From: Streptomyces sp. R44
GTDB lineage: Bacteria > Actinomycetota > Actinomycetes > Streptomycetales > Streptomycetaceae
DNA: 64,000 bases
Reading direction: 5' to 3'
Assembly (NCBI RefSeq): GCF_041053105.1
Contig: NZ_CP163444.1
Span: 1,364,001 to 1,428,000 of the forward strand
The notes beneath the pieces are model-generated. The model was not told the DNA's origin. It ran no database searches and saw nothing but the letters and a program-made list of their open reading frames with translations. Of the stretch, positions 51,348 through 59,663 are shown one piece after another (positions within the stretch are counted from its first letter, which is position 1; the number at the start of each line of letters is the position of its first letter). A program made the position numbers and the translations under genes.

Positions 51348-54166
51348 GCGCGGAGGTGCGGGCGGAACAGCAGGGCGTGGAGAGCGGGACGGGGGACGGC
51401 ATGGGGAACGGGACAGGGGGCGCCATGGGGAACGGGCCGGGGAAGGACGTGGGGACGGGGATGAGCAAGGTGGAGGACGTGGCTGCCGACACGCCGCAGG
51501 GGCCGGATTCGGGAACCGGCGCGGAGCGCCTGTCCGGTGTCGACCGGCTGCTCGCCGCGGTGCTCGCCGGGGAGTCCGACCGGGTGCCGGGACTTCTGGA
51601 GCCGCTCGACGCCGCCGAGCGCAAGGTGGCGTTCGCACGGCTGAAGGTGCTGCGCGCCGAGGTGCGTGCCGGGAAGTGGGCGACACCCCCGCACGTGCCG
51701 AACCGCATCCGCAGCGCGCTGTACGTGGCGGGCGCCGGCTGTCTCCCGACGCCGGCGGGCGCCGCGAGCTGGCTCGGCGCGCGCGACCTCCAGATCTGGG
51801 AGGAGGACAAGCCCCTGGCCCTCGCGGCGCTCGGCGATCCCGACCCGGAGTGGGCCGCGGACCTGGCGGTGCGTCTGGCCGGGCGCCGGGCGGTGGCGGA
51901 GAACAGCTACCCCCTCCTCCACGGGCTGATCGTCCGCGCCGGACACACCGTTCCCCCGACCGACGGCTACGTCACCGGGTGGACCTGGCACCTCACCGAC
52001 GACCGGCTGGTGGAGCGGCTCCGGGAGGACCCGCAGACACCCGCCCTGGTGGCGCACGCGCTCGCGATGGCCGAGCCCCCCGAGCGGCTGACCCGGCCGG
52101 TCGGGCGCCGGCCGGAGAGGCACTGGCCGTCGGCGCTGCGGACGCTCGTCGAGGAAGGGGTCCTGGACCGTACGCGGGTCCTGGACCTGTGCGTGTCCCG
52201 GCTGCTGCGCGGCGGCCTCCTCCGGAACCTGCGCCTCCCGCTGGAGACGGTGCGGCTCCTGGCGCCGGACGCGGAGGAGCTGCGGGCGCGGATCCCGGAC
52301 TGGGTCGGGATCGCGGCCGACGCGCCGTCGGTCGTCGCCGGATACGCCCAGGACGTCCTGGTGGAGCTCGCCTCGGCAGGGTCGGTGCCGGTCGGGGCGC
52401 TGGCGGAGATGACGTCCGGCGTTCTCTTCCGTACCGAGAAGAAGCTGGTGCGGGCCCAGTTGGCGCTGGTCGGCAAGGTGCTCGCGCGGGAGCCGGGCGC
52501 GGCCGGGGAGCTGCTGCCCGCGGTGACGGAGGCCTTCGGGAACGAGGACACCGATCTCCAGGAGCGGGCCCTCAAGCTGGTGGGCCGTCATCTGGACGCC
52601 GTGGACGAGGGCGTGCGCCGCGAGCTGGCCGAGGCCGCCGGGCTGTTGAGCCCGACGCACCGGCAGGCCGCCGGGGAGCTGTTCGGCGCGGACCTGGAGC
52701 CGGAGCCGGCACCCCCGTACGAGGAGATCCTGCCGCCGGTGCCCGGGGCGCAACTGGTCCCGCCCCCGGCGACGACGGTCGAGGAGCTGGTGGCCGAGCT
52801 GGTGGTGAAGCGGCTCTCGGAGGACCCCGTGGCGTTCGAGCGGGCGCTCGACGGCCTGGTGCGGCACGCGCACCGGGACCGGGCGGCGGTCGAGGAGGCG
52901 GTGCGGGAGGCTTTCCCCTCGGCTCCGTGGGAGCAGCGGACCCACTACTTCACGCACACCGCCCAGGGGATCCACGTGGTGCTCGCGGGGGTCCTCGGGC
53001 TGCTCGACCCGACGCTCGTCGAGTTCCATCGGACCAAGGGGCACGGCGCGGACTCCTGTCTCCATCAGGCGCTGTCGGCGGTCCTCGACGCCCGTCTGTG
53101 GGAGGCCGCCGCCCTCGTCGGCACCGACGCGCTGCCGTTCCTCCTCGCCACACCCACCTGGCACACGGGTGCGATCGACCCGCTGGTCCTGGTGGAGCGG
53201 CTGCGGCAGTACCGGGAGGCGGACGTCGAGCCCGCCCCGGCCGATCTCGCGCAGGCCCTGCTCCGGGTGCCGCGGGCCGATCCTTCGGCGGGGCGGGCGG
53301 CCGGGGAGGCGGATGCGCTCGGCACCGCGGCCGGCCGGGGGCTCGCCGCCTGGCTGAGGGAAGAGGCGGCCGTGGGCGCGACCGTACGGTTCCTGCGGCG
53401 GGACGAGGACAAGACCCTGCGGCGGTACCACCTGGTCGACCGGCTCGTGGTCGACGCCGGCGAGCACCGGGCGGTGCGGGCGGAGTTCCCGCCCGCCTTC
53501 CAGTGGCTCGGTGGCGCCCTGGAGGCGACCCCCCGTCGCTGCCACCACTGGATCGAGGACCGCGCGCAGTGGGCTCCCGTGCTGCCGGCCGACCGTGAGC
53601 TGCTCGCGGCCTGTCTCCTGCCGACGCTCGTGGGTGCCGAGGGGGACGCGCGCGGCGCGACCGAACCGCTGACCGCGCTGGTCGAGGCCGAGGGCCCGGT
53701 GGGCCGGGCGGTGCTGCTGGCCCTGGCGTGCGGTCTCGGCTGCGTGGACGCGGACGACCGGCTGCGCGCGGTGGACGCCGTGCTCGTCCTGGCGGCGCGG
53801 GGCGAGCTGGACGCCCGTGGGCTCGGTGAGGAGCTGGCGTGGCTGGTCGCGGAGGGCTCGGTCAAGCCGAACCGGCTGGCGGACGCGGCCCGTACGGCGG
53901 CCGCCACGGGGGCGTACGGGACGGTCTGGGCGATCCTCGGGGCGCTGCTCGCGGCGCTGCCGGCGCAGGCGAAGCCGGTCCGCGGGCTCGGCGAGATCCT
54001 GGCGGTCGCCGCCGACTGTGTGGAGCGGTGCGGGGCGCGCGGTGAGGTCTCCGGGCTCGATGCGCTCGCCTCCGGGCGGGGTTCCTCGCAGCTGATGGTG
54101 CAGGCCAAGCGGCTGCTGAGCGCACTCCACCAGGGAGCCGATCAGCCTCTGACAGAAACGGCCTGA
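51344..54166 (+). CDS. DUF6493-like large protein, coupled to the SWIM gene
   Basis: A 940-residue soluble protein starting at a GTG that overlaps the SWIM stop (GTGA). The first 60 residues are low-complexity Gly/Met-rich (GDGMGNGTGGAMGNGPG). The remainder is helical, with repeated leucine-rich units resembling HEAT/TPR solenoids (AERLSGVDRLLAAVLAGESD onward; ALVAHALAMAEPPE; TLVEEGVLDRTRVLDLC). The family assignment to DUF6493 is from pattern memory. With the intact overlap, the SWIM and DUF6493 proteins would be produced together; their joint function is unknown. A stem-loop follows. Confidence 0.75.
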   Translation: MSAEVRAEQQGVESGTGDGMGNGTGGAMGNGPGKDVGTGMSKVEDVAADTPQGPDSGTGAERLSGVDRLLAAVLAGESDRVPGLLEPLDAAERKVAFARLKVLRAEVRAGKWATPPHVPNRIRSALYVAGAGCLPTPAGAASWLGARDLQIWEEDKPLALAALGDPDPEWAADLAVRLAGRRAVAENSYPLLHGLIVRAGHTVPPTDGYVTGWTWHLTDDRLVERLREDPQTPALVAHALAMAEPPERLTRPVGRRPERHWPSALRTLVEEGVLDRTRVLDLCVSRLLRGGLLRNLRLPLETVRLLAPDAEELRARIPDWVGIAADAPSVVAGYAQDVLVELASAGSVPVGALAEMTSGVLFRTEKKLVRAQLALVGKVLAREPGAAGELLPAVTEAFGNEDTDLQERALKLVGRHLDAVDEGVRRELAEAAGLLSPTHRQAAGELFGADLEPEPAPPYEEILPPVPGAQLVPPPATTVEELVAELVVKRLSEDPVAFERALDGLVRHAHRDRAAVEEAVREAFPSAPWEQRTHYFTHTAQGIHVVLAGVLGLLDPTLVEFHRTKGHGADSCLHQALSAVLDARLWEAAALVGTDALPFLLATPTWHTGAIDPLVLVERLRQYREADVEPAPADLAQALLRVPRADPSAGRAAGEADALGTAAGRGLAAWLREEAAVGATVRFLRRDEDKTLRRYHLVDRLVVDAGEHRAVRAEFPPAFQWLGGALEATPRRCHHWIEDRAQWAPVLPADRELLAACLLPTLVGAEGDARGATEPLTALVEAEGPVGRAVLLALACGLGCVDADDRLRAVDAVLVLAARGELDARGLGEELAWLVAEGSVKPNRLADAARTAAATGAYGTVWAILGALLAALPAQAKPVRGLGEILAVAADCVERCGARGEVSGLDALASGRGSSQLMVQAKRLLSALHQGADQPLTETA

Positions 54167-54173
54167 ATCGGTC

Positions 54174-54199
54174 GTTAAGCCGCCAGATCGGCGCTTAAC
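54174..54199 (+). terminator. Terminator after the DUF6493-like gene
   Basis: GTTAAGC-CGCC and GGCG-CTTAAC pair with one bulged base around a 5-base loop, just after the stop codon at 54166. Confidence 0.5.
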
Positions 54200-54254
54200 C
54201 CGTCAGTCACAAAGCGTTCGTGATCACGCAACACCGCTGGGTCACAGTGAAGCC

Positions 54255-55691
54255 ATGACCGATGTGACGTCCTCGAAGAGCACCCGCCGTCCGCACCACT
54301 GGCGGCACGACCTGATCGAGCTCGCCGCCATGTTCACCGCCGTGGTGGTGGCCGACTCGATCGCCAAGACCATCGCCAAGGGCCCCGACGGCCCCTCCCT
54401 CCTGGTCTTCTCGGCGATCGCGCTGGTCGCCACCGCCGCGTTCCACACCTGGTGGGCGCGGCGGCACAGTCATGCCAGCCATGCCCCGCCCGCCGGTGAG
54501 ACCGACGGGCGCGCCACCGCGGAGGCCGTGACCTCACCCGTACGCGACGAGAAGGAGGAGTCCGCGCCGCCCGCCGAGACGACGCTGTGGCGGATGCGGA
54601 CCACCGTCGCCGACACCCCGGGCAGCCTGGCCGCGCTGTGCACGGTCCTCGCCCGCCTGGGCGTGGACATCCTCACCCTCCAGACCCACCCGCTCGGCGA
54701 CGGCACGGTCGACGAGTTCCTGCTGCGCGCCCCCGCCGACCTCTCCGCGCAGGCCCTCGCCCGCGAGACGGCGGCGGCCGGCGGCCGCGACACCTGGACC
54801 GAGCGGGCCGACGCCCACGACCTGGTGGACACCCCCACCCGGGTCCTCGGCCTGGCCACCCGTACCGCCCTCGACGCGGCCGAACTGCCGCTCGCGCTGC
54901 GCCAGCTGCTGGGCCGCTGCACCCTCCACTCGGTGCCGGCGGTCTCCCTCACCGGCCGCCCCACCGGCGAACAGGCCCCGGTCGAGGGCGTCCTGGAGGA
55001 GACCGTGATGCGGCTGCGCGACCCGCACGGCGGCACCCTCATCATCGAGCGGCCCTATCTGCCGTTCACCCCGACCGAGTTCGCCCGGGCCCGCGCCCTC
55101 GTCGAGCTCGACGCCCGGCTCGGCCCCCGTGTGCCGCGCAGCCAGGACGTGCTGACCCTGCCCGAGGGCAACGAGATCACCGTCCGCCGGGCCGACCAGC
55201 GCGACCTGGCCGCCGCGCGCGCCATGCACGACCGCTGCTCGGCCCGCACGCTGGGCCTGCGCTACCACGGCCCGGTCGGCGACGCCGAACGCTATCTCGA
55301 CCACCTGCTCAGCCCCCGCTTCGGCCGCACCCTCGCCGTCCAGACGGCCTCGGGCCGGCTCGTCGCCCTCGGCCACCTGCTGTGGGACGGCGACGAGACC
55401 GAGGTCGCCCTCCTCGTCGAGGACGACTGGCAGCGGCGCGGCATCGGCTCCGAGCTCCTCGGCCGCCTGGTGGCGATGGCCGAGGAGACCGGCTGCGACA
55501 GCGTGTACGCCGTGACGCAGTCCTCCAACACGGGGATGGTGGCCGCGATGCGGGCGCTGAACCTCCCCCTCGACTACCAGATCGAGGAGGGCACCCTGGT
55601 CATCACCGCCCGGCTGGCCCCGGCACCGCGACCGGCCGCCCGGACGCAGCAGGAGCAGCCGCACGAAGGGGCGCGCCGGGCGGAGCGCTGA
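54255..55691 (+). CDS. Membrane-anchored ACT-GNAT protein (amino-acid-regulated acetyltransferase type)
   Basis: A 478-residue protein in three parts. Two hydrophobic helices lie near residues 20-65 (DLIELAAMFTAVVVADS and SLLVFSAIALVATAAF). An ACT domain follows at about residues 113-180 (MRTTVADTPGSLAALCTVLA). A GNAT domain occupies residues 300-450 (LPEGNEITVRRADQRDLAAA; the acetyl-CoA loop is WQRRGIGSELLGRL). ACT-GNAT proteins characterised in actinomycetes are lysine acetyltransferases whose activity depends on amino acids bound to ACT. The two-helix anchor here would place that activity at the membrane, which I have not seen described. It converges with the lyase gene, overlapping by 89 bases. 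Confidence 0.85.
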   Translation: MTDVTSSKSTRRPHHWRHDLIELAAMFTAVVVADSIAKTIAKGPDGPSLLVFSAIALVATAAFHTWWARRHSHASHAPPAGETDGRATAEAVTSPVRDEKEESAPPAETTLWRMRTTVADTPGSLAALCTVLARLGVDILTLQTHPLGDGTVDEFLLRAPADLSAQALARETAAAGGRDTWTERADAHDLVDTPTRVLGLATRTALDAAELPLALRQLLGRCTLHSVPAVSLTGRPTGEQAPVEGVLEETVMRLRDPHGGTLIIERPYLPFTPTEFARARALVELDARLGPRVPRSQDVLTLPEGNEITVRRADQRDLAAARAMHDRCSARTLGLRYHGPVGDAERYLDHLLSPRFGRTLAVQTASGRLVALGHLLWDGDETEVALLVEDDWQRRGIGSELLGRLVAMAEETGCDSVYAVTQSSNTGMVAAMRALNLPLDYQIEEGTLVITARLAPAPRPAARTQQEQPHEGARRAER

Positions 55692-56829
55692 GCGCCTGGG
55701 TCAGGTCGCGCCACAGGTCCTCGACGTCCTCCAGGCCGACCGACATGCGCAGCAGCCGGTCGCTGACGCCCGCCGAGCGCCGGTCTCCCTCGGCCACGAT
55801 CCGGTGGCTGATGGAGGCCGGGTGCTGGATGAGGGTGTCGACGCTGCCGAGGCTGACCGCCGGGGTGATGAGCCGCACGCCGCCGATCACGTCGTGCGGG
55901 TCCCCGTACACCTCGAAGGCGATCATCGCGCCGCCGATCCGCGGGTAGTGGACGCGGGCGATCCGGGGGTCGGTGGCGAGCCGCCGGACGAGCTCCGCGG
56001 CCGTCGAGGACGCCGCCCTGACCCGTACCGGAAGGGTGGAGAGACCGCGCAGGAGCAGATAGCCGGCGAGCGGGTGGAGCACCCCGCCGGTGGCGAAGCG
56101 GACCTGGCGGAGCGTACGGGCGAACTCCTCGTCGCAGGCGACGACTCCGCCCATGACGTCGCCGTGGCCACCGAGGTACTTGGTGGCGCTGTGCAGCACG
56201 ATGCGGGCGCCCTGCTCGACGGGGCGCTGGAGCACCGGTGTGGCGAAGGTGTTGTCGACGAGCAGCGGGACGGAGCCGCAGGAGTGGGCGATGGCCCGTA
56301 TGTCGGCCTCGGCGAGGGTCGGGTTGGCGGGCGACTCGACCATGACGAGGCCGGTGTCGGGACGGATCGCGTCGGCGATGCCCGCCGGGTCGGTCCAGGT
56401 CACCTCGGTGCCGAGCAGCCCCGCGTCGAGGAGGTGGTCGCTGCAGCCGTACAGCGGGCGGACCGCGACGACGTGGCGCAGGCCCTGGCTCGCGCGGGCG
56501 AGGAGCACGGCGGTGAGGGCGGCCATGCCGCTGGCGAAGGCGACGGCGGCCTCGGCACCCTCCAGGCGGGCGAGGGCCTCCTCGAAGCGGGCCACGGTCG
56601 GGTTGTCGAGCCGGGCGTAGACGGGCGGACCGTCGAGCCGGGCGCCCGTGGTGGCGAACTCGTCGATGCGGGCGGCCTCGGCCCGGGCGTCGTACGAGGG
56701 GTAGGTGGTGGACAGGTCGAGCGGCGGGGCGTGCAGCCCGAGTCCGGCGAGGTCTTCGCGGCCGGCGTGCACGGCTTCGGTGGCAAGGGCCCTCGGGGTG
56801 ACCGAGAGGCCGTGATCCATGGCGTCCAT
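55603..56829 (-). CDS. Trans-sulfuration family PLP enzyme (gamma-lyase/synthase type)
   Basis: A 408-residue Cys/Met-metabolism PLP enzyme. Diagnostic blocks are YARLDNPTVARFEEALA, AVAFASGMAALTAVLLA, VESPANPTLAEAD, NTFATPVLQRP and the PLP lysine in LHSATKYLGGHGDV. It may be a methionine gamma-lyase or a cystathionine gamma-lyase/synthase; the sequence alone does not decide. Divergence from an Lrp gene is the standard context for amino-acid degradation, favouring a catabolic lyase. The start is the ATG at 56829, with another ATG three codons on. Its 3' end overlaps the ACT-GNAT gene antisense by 89 bases. Confidence 0.9.
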   Translation of the reverse strand: MDAMDHGLSVTPRALATEAVHAGREDLAGLGLHAPPLDLSTTYPSYDARAEAARIDEFATTGARLDGPPVYARLDNPTVARFEEALARLEGAEAAVAFASGMAALTAVLLARASQGLRHVVAVRPLYGCSDHLLDAGLLGTEVTWTDPAGIADAIRPDTGLVMVESPANPTLAEADIRAIAHSCGSVPLLVDNTFATPVLQRPVEQGARIVLHSATKYLGGHGDVMGGVVACDEEFARTLRQVRFATGGVLHPLAGYLLLRGLSTLPVRVRAASSTAAELVRRLATDPRIARVHYPRIGGAMIAFEVYGDPHDVIGGVRLITPAVSLGSVDTLIQHPASISHRIVAEGDRRSAGVSDRLLRMSVGLEDVEDLWRDLTQALSAPPGAPLRAAAPAASGRPVAVPGPAGR

Positions 56830-56888
56830 GGCGGCACTGTGAACGGATACCGGGAAGTAGTGGGAATCGGCCGTGCTACGTTCGCCAG

Positions 56889-57386
56889 ATGGCCGATTCT
56901 GTCGTACTGGACGCGGTCGATCTGCACATTCTTCGCCTCCTGCAGAACGACGCCCGGAGCACCTACCGCGAACTCGCCGCCGAGGTCGGCGTCGCACCCT
57001 CCACCTGCCTGGACCGGGTGGCGCGGCTGCGCCGCACCGGGGTGATCCTCGGACACCAGCTACGACTGGATCCGGCCAAACTCGGGCGTGGGCTCGAAGC
57101 GCTGCTTCTGGTCCAGGTCCGACCGCATCGGCGTGAACTGATCGGTCCGTTCGTCGACCGGATCCGGGCCCTGCCCGAGTCCCGGGCGCTCTTCCACCTG
57201 ACCGGTCCCGACGACTACCTGGTGCACGTGGCCGTGGCGGACCCCGCCGACCTGCAGCGTCTCGTCCTGGACGAGTTCACCTCGCGCCGCGAGGTGGCCC
57301 GCGTGGAGACCCGGCTGATCTTCCAGCAGTGGGAGTGCGGCCCCCTCCTGCCACCCTCTCCCGGCCCTTCCTTGTCAGCCGACTGA
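56889..57386 (+). CDS. Lrp/AsnC-family regulator (partner of the PLP lyase)
   Basis: A 165-residue Lrp/AsnC protein with an N-terminal HTH (residues about 5-62; LRLLQNDARSTYRELAAEVG and APSTCLDRVARLRRTG) and a C-terminal RAM/ACT-like ligand domain (LLLVQVRPH to HVAVADPADLQ). TACGTT (56877-56882) ends 6 bases before the ATG, a leaderless promoter. The 59-base gap to the divergent PLP lyase shows that it is the expected local regulator, probably sensing a sulfur amino acid. Confidence 0.93.
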   Translation: MADSVVLDAVDLHILRLLQNDARSTYRELAAEVGVAPSTCLDRVARLRRTGVILGHQLRLDPAKLGRGLEALLLVQVRPHRRELIGPFVDRIRALPESRALFHLTGPDDYLVHVAVADPADLQRLVLDEFTSRREVARVETRLIFQQWECGPLLPPSPGPSLSAD

Positions 57387-57426
57387 GCCCGGACGAGGGT
57401 GACGCGGGCCCGTCGGAGGCATCAGG

Positions 57427-59139
57427 ATGACCCCCATGCCAGACACTTCCAGCAGCCCGCTGCCCCGCCAGGTCGCCGACGACCACGTCGACGCCCTCAT
57501 CGCCCTCGACCCGATCATCGGTACGTACCTGGGAGTCAAGGAGAGCGCCGGACGGCTGCCGGACTTCTCGCCCGCAGGGCAGCGCGAGATGGCCGACCTC
57601 GCCCGCCGCACGCTCGCCCGGCTCGACGAGGCGGAGCGGGCCCCCGGCGCGGACAGCGACGCCGAGCGGCGCTGCGCCCGGCTGCTGCGGGAACGGCTCG
57701 CGGCGGAACTCGCCGTGCACGAGGCCGAGGAGTACCTCTGCGCGGTCAGCAACATGCGCTCGCCCGCGCACAGCGTCCGGATCGTCTTCACCGTGATGCC
57801 GACGGAGACCGAGGCGGACTGGACGGCGGTCGCCGCCCGGCTGCGCGCCGTCCCGGCCGCTTTCGAGGGCTATCGCGCCGCGCTCGCCCTCGGCCTGGAG
57901 CGCAAGCTCTACGGCGGGCCGCGCCCCACCGCCACCTTCATCGGCCAGCTCACCGAATGGGCGGGCGACGGCACCGGGAAGCCCGGCTGGTTCGAGGAGT
58001 TCGCCGCCGCCGGCCCCGACACGCAGCCGGAGGAGCTGCGGGCCGAGCTCGCGGCGGCCGCCAAGGATGCCACCGCGGCTGTCGAGACGCTGCGGGACTG
58101 GATGCGGGACGTGTACGCGCCGGCCGTCACCGACGCCCCGAACACGGTGGGCCGCGAGCGCTACCAGCGCTGGACCCGCTTCTTCAACGGCACCGATCTG
58201 GACCTCGACCAGGCGTACGCGTACGGCTGGGCCGAGTACCACCGGCTCCTCGGCGAGATGCGGACCGAGGCCGAGCGGATCCTGCCGGGCGCCGACCCGT
58301 GGGAGGCGCTCGCCCACCTCGACGAGCACGGCACCCACATCGAGGGCGTCGAGGAGGTCAGGGTCTGGCTCCAGGAGCTCATGGACGAGGCCATCGGGGC
58401 GCTCGACGGCACCCACTTCGAACTCGCCGAGCGGGTACGGCGGGTGGAGTCCCGGATCGCCCCGCCGGGCGGCGCCGCCGCGCCGTACTACACCGGCCCC
58501 TCCGAGGACTTCGCGCGCCCGGGCCGCACCTGGCTGCCCGTGGACGGCACCACCCGATTCCCGGTGTACGACCTGGTGTCGACCTGGTACCACGAGGGCG
58601 TGCCCGGCCACCACCTCCAGCTCGCGCAGTGGGTGCACGTCGCCGACCGGCTCTCCCGCTACCAGGCCACGATCGGCAAGGTCAGCGCGAACTCGGAGGG
58701 CTGGGCGCTGTACGCGGAGCGCCTCATGGACGAACTCGGCTTCCTGCCCGACGCGGAGCGCCGCCTCGGCTACCTCGACGGCCAGATGATGCGCGCGTGC
58801 CGGGTGATCGTGGACATCGGCATGCACGTCGGCCTGGAGATCCCCGCGGAGTCGCCGTTCCACCCGGGCGAGCGGTGGACGCCGGAGCTCGCCCAGGAGT
58901 TCTTCCAGCTGCACAGCAGCCGCCCGCCGTCGTTCGTGGAGAGCGAGATGACCCGCTACCTGTCGATGCCGGGCCAGGCGATCGGCTACAAGCTGGGCGA
59001 GCGCGCCTGGCTGCTCGGCCGCGCCAACGCGCGGGCCGCGCACGGCGACGCCTTCGACGCGAAGGCCTGGCACATGGCGGCGCTCTCCCTGGGCCCGCTG
59101 GGCCTGGACGACCTGGTGGACGAGATCTCCCGCCTCTGA
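57427..59139 (+). CDS. DUF885-family putative metalloprotease
   Basis: A 570-residue protein of DUF885. The zinc-peptidase-like motif WYHEGVPGHHLQ (HExxxxHH-type) and the downstream EGWALYAERLMDELG supply likely ligands. No signal peptide or transmembrane helix is present, so it is cytoplasmic. Substrate peptides are unknown; dipeptidases and carboxypeptidase-like folds have been proposed for the family. It follows the first Lrp gene by 40 bases and is followed by a hairpin and a second Lrp gene. The start is the ATG at 57427; an ATG three codons later is possible. Confidence 0.9.
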   Translation: MTPMPDTSSSPLPRQVADDHVDALIALDPIIGTYLGVKESAGRLPDFSPAGQREMADLARRTLARLDEAERAPGADSDAERRCARLLRERLAAELAVHEAEEYLCAVSNMRSPAHSVRIVFTVMPTETEADWTAVAARLRAVPAAFEGYRAALALGLERKLYGGPRPTATFIGQLTEWAGDGTGKPGWFEEFAAAGPDTQPEELRAELAAAAKDATAAVETLRDWMRDVYAPAVTDAPNTVGRERYQRWTRFFNGTDLDLDQAYAYGWAEYHRLLGEMRTEAERILPGADPWEALAHLDEHGTHIEGVEEVRVWLQELMDEAIGALDGTHFELAERVRRVESRIAPPGGAAAPYYTGPSEDFARPGRTWLPVDGTTRFPVYDLVSTWYHEGVPGHHLQLAQWVHVADRLSRYQATIGKVSANSEGWALYAERLMDELGFLPDAERRLGYLDGQMMRACRVIVDIGMHVGLEIPAESPFHPGERWTPELAQEFFQLHSSRPPSFVESEMTRYLSMPGQAIGYKLGERAWLLGRANARAAHGDAFDAKAWHMAALSLGPLGLDDLVDEISRL

Positions 59140-59159
59140 TCGCACGGACCACTCCCCGA

Positions 59160-59195
59160 GAATCCCCGGTCGTTCACTTGATCGACCGGGGATTC
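59160..59195 (+). terminator. 13-bp hairpin between DUF885 and Lrp genes
   Basis: GAATCCCCGGTCG and CGACCGGGGATTC are fully complementary around a 10-base loop, 20 bases after the stop and 18 bases before the next ATG. It is probably the DUF885 terminator; since it is so close to the Lrp start it may instead act as a 5' regulatory stem. Confidence 0.7.
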
Positions 59196-59213
59196 CCCTG
59201 CACGCTCTCCCCC

Positions 59214-59663
59214 ATGAGCACCGAATACACTCCGGACGCCACCGACTGGCGCATCCTCGAAGCCCTCCAGTCCGAGGGCCGCGCCAGCTTCGCCGAACTC
59301 GCCCGCGCGGTGTCCATGTCGCCGTCGGCCGTGACCGAGCGGGTGCGGCGCCTCGAGGACGCCGGGGTGATCACCGGGTACACGGCGATCGTCGACCAGG
59401 ACCGTCTGGGCCTGCCCATCCTCGCGTTCGTACGGCTGCGCTACCCGCACGGCAACTACAAGCCGTTCCACGACCTGCTCGACACCACGCCCGAGGTCCT
59501 GGAGGCCCATCACGTCACCGGCGACGACTGCTTCGTCCTCAAGGTCGCCGCCCGTTCCATGAAGCACCTGGAGGCGACCACGGGGAAGATCGCCACGCTC
59601 GGCGCGGTGACCACCAGCGTCGTCTACTCCTCCCCGCTGCCCCGGCGCTCCCTCAGCCGCTGA
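59214..59663 (+). CDS. Lrp/AsnC-family regulator, second paralogue
   Basis: A 149-residue Lrp/AsnC protein. The HTH is at residues about 10-58 (ILEALQSEGRASFAELARAVSMSPSAVTERVRRLEDAG), and the RAM domain follows from about residue 65 (FVRLRYPHGNYKPF, ATTGKIATLGAVTTSVV). It differs strongly from the 56889 paralogue, so it is not a recent duplication. The ATG at 59214 is only 18 bases beyond the hairpin. It overlaps the sbcC stop by 11 bases, tail-to-tail. The target is unknown. Confidence 0.92.
   Translation: MSTEYTPDATDWRILEALQSEGRASFAELARAVSMSPSAVTERVRRLEDAGVITGYTAIVDQDRLGLPILAFVRLRYPHGNYKPFHDLLDTTPEVLEAHHVTGDDCFVLKVAARSMKHLEATTGKIATLGAVTTSVVYSSPLPRRSLSR

Noticed and set aside
51191..54130. 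A 979-codon minus-strand frame
   Set aside because: Antisense to the DUF6493-like gene; composition is Arg/His/Gln-rich without domain motifs, while the plus strand has coupled start and normal codon bias.
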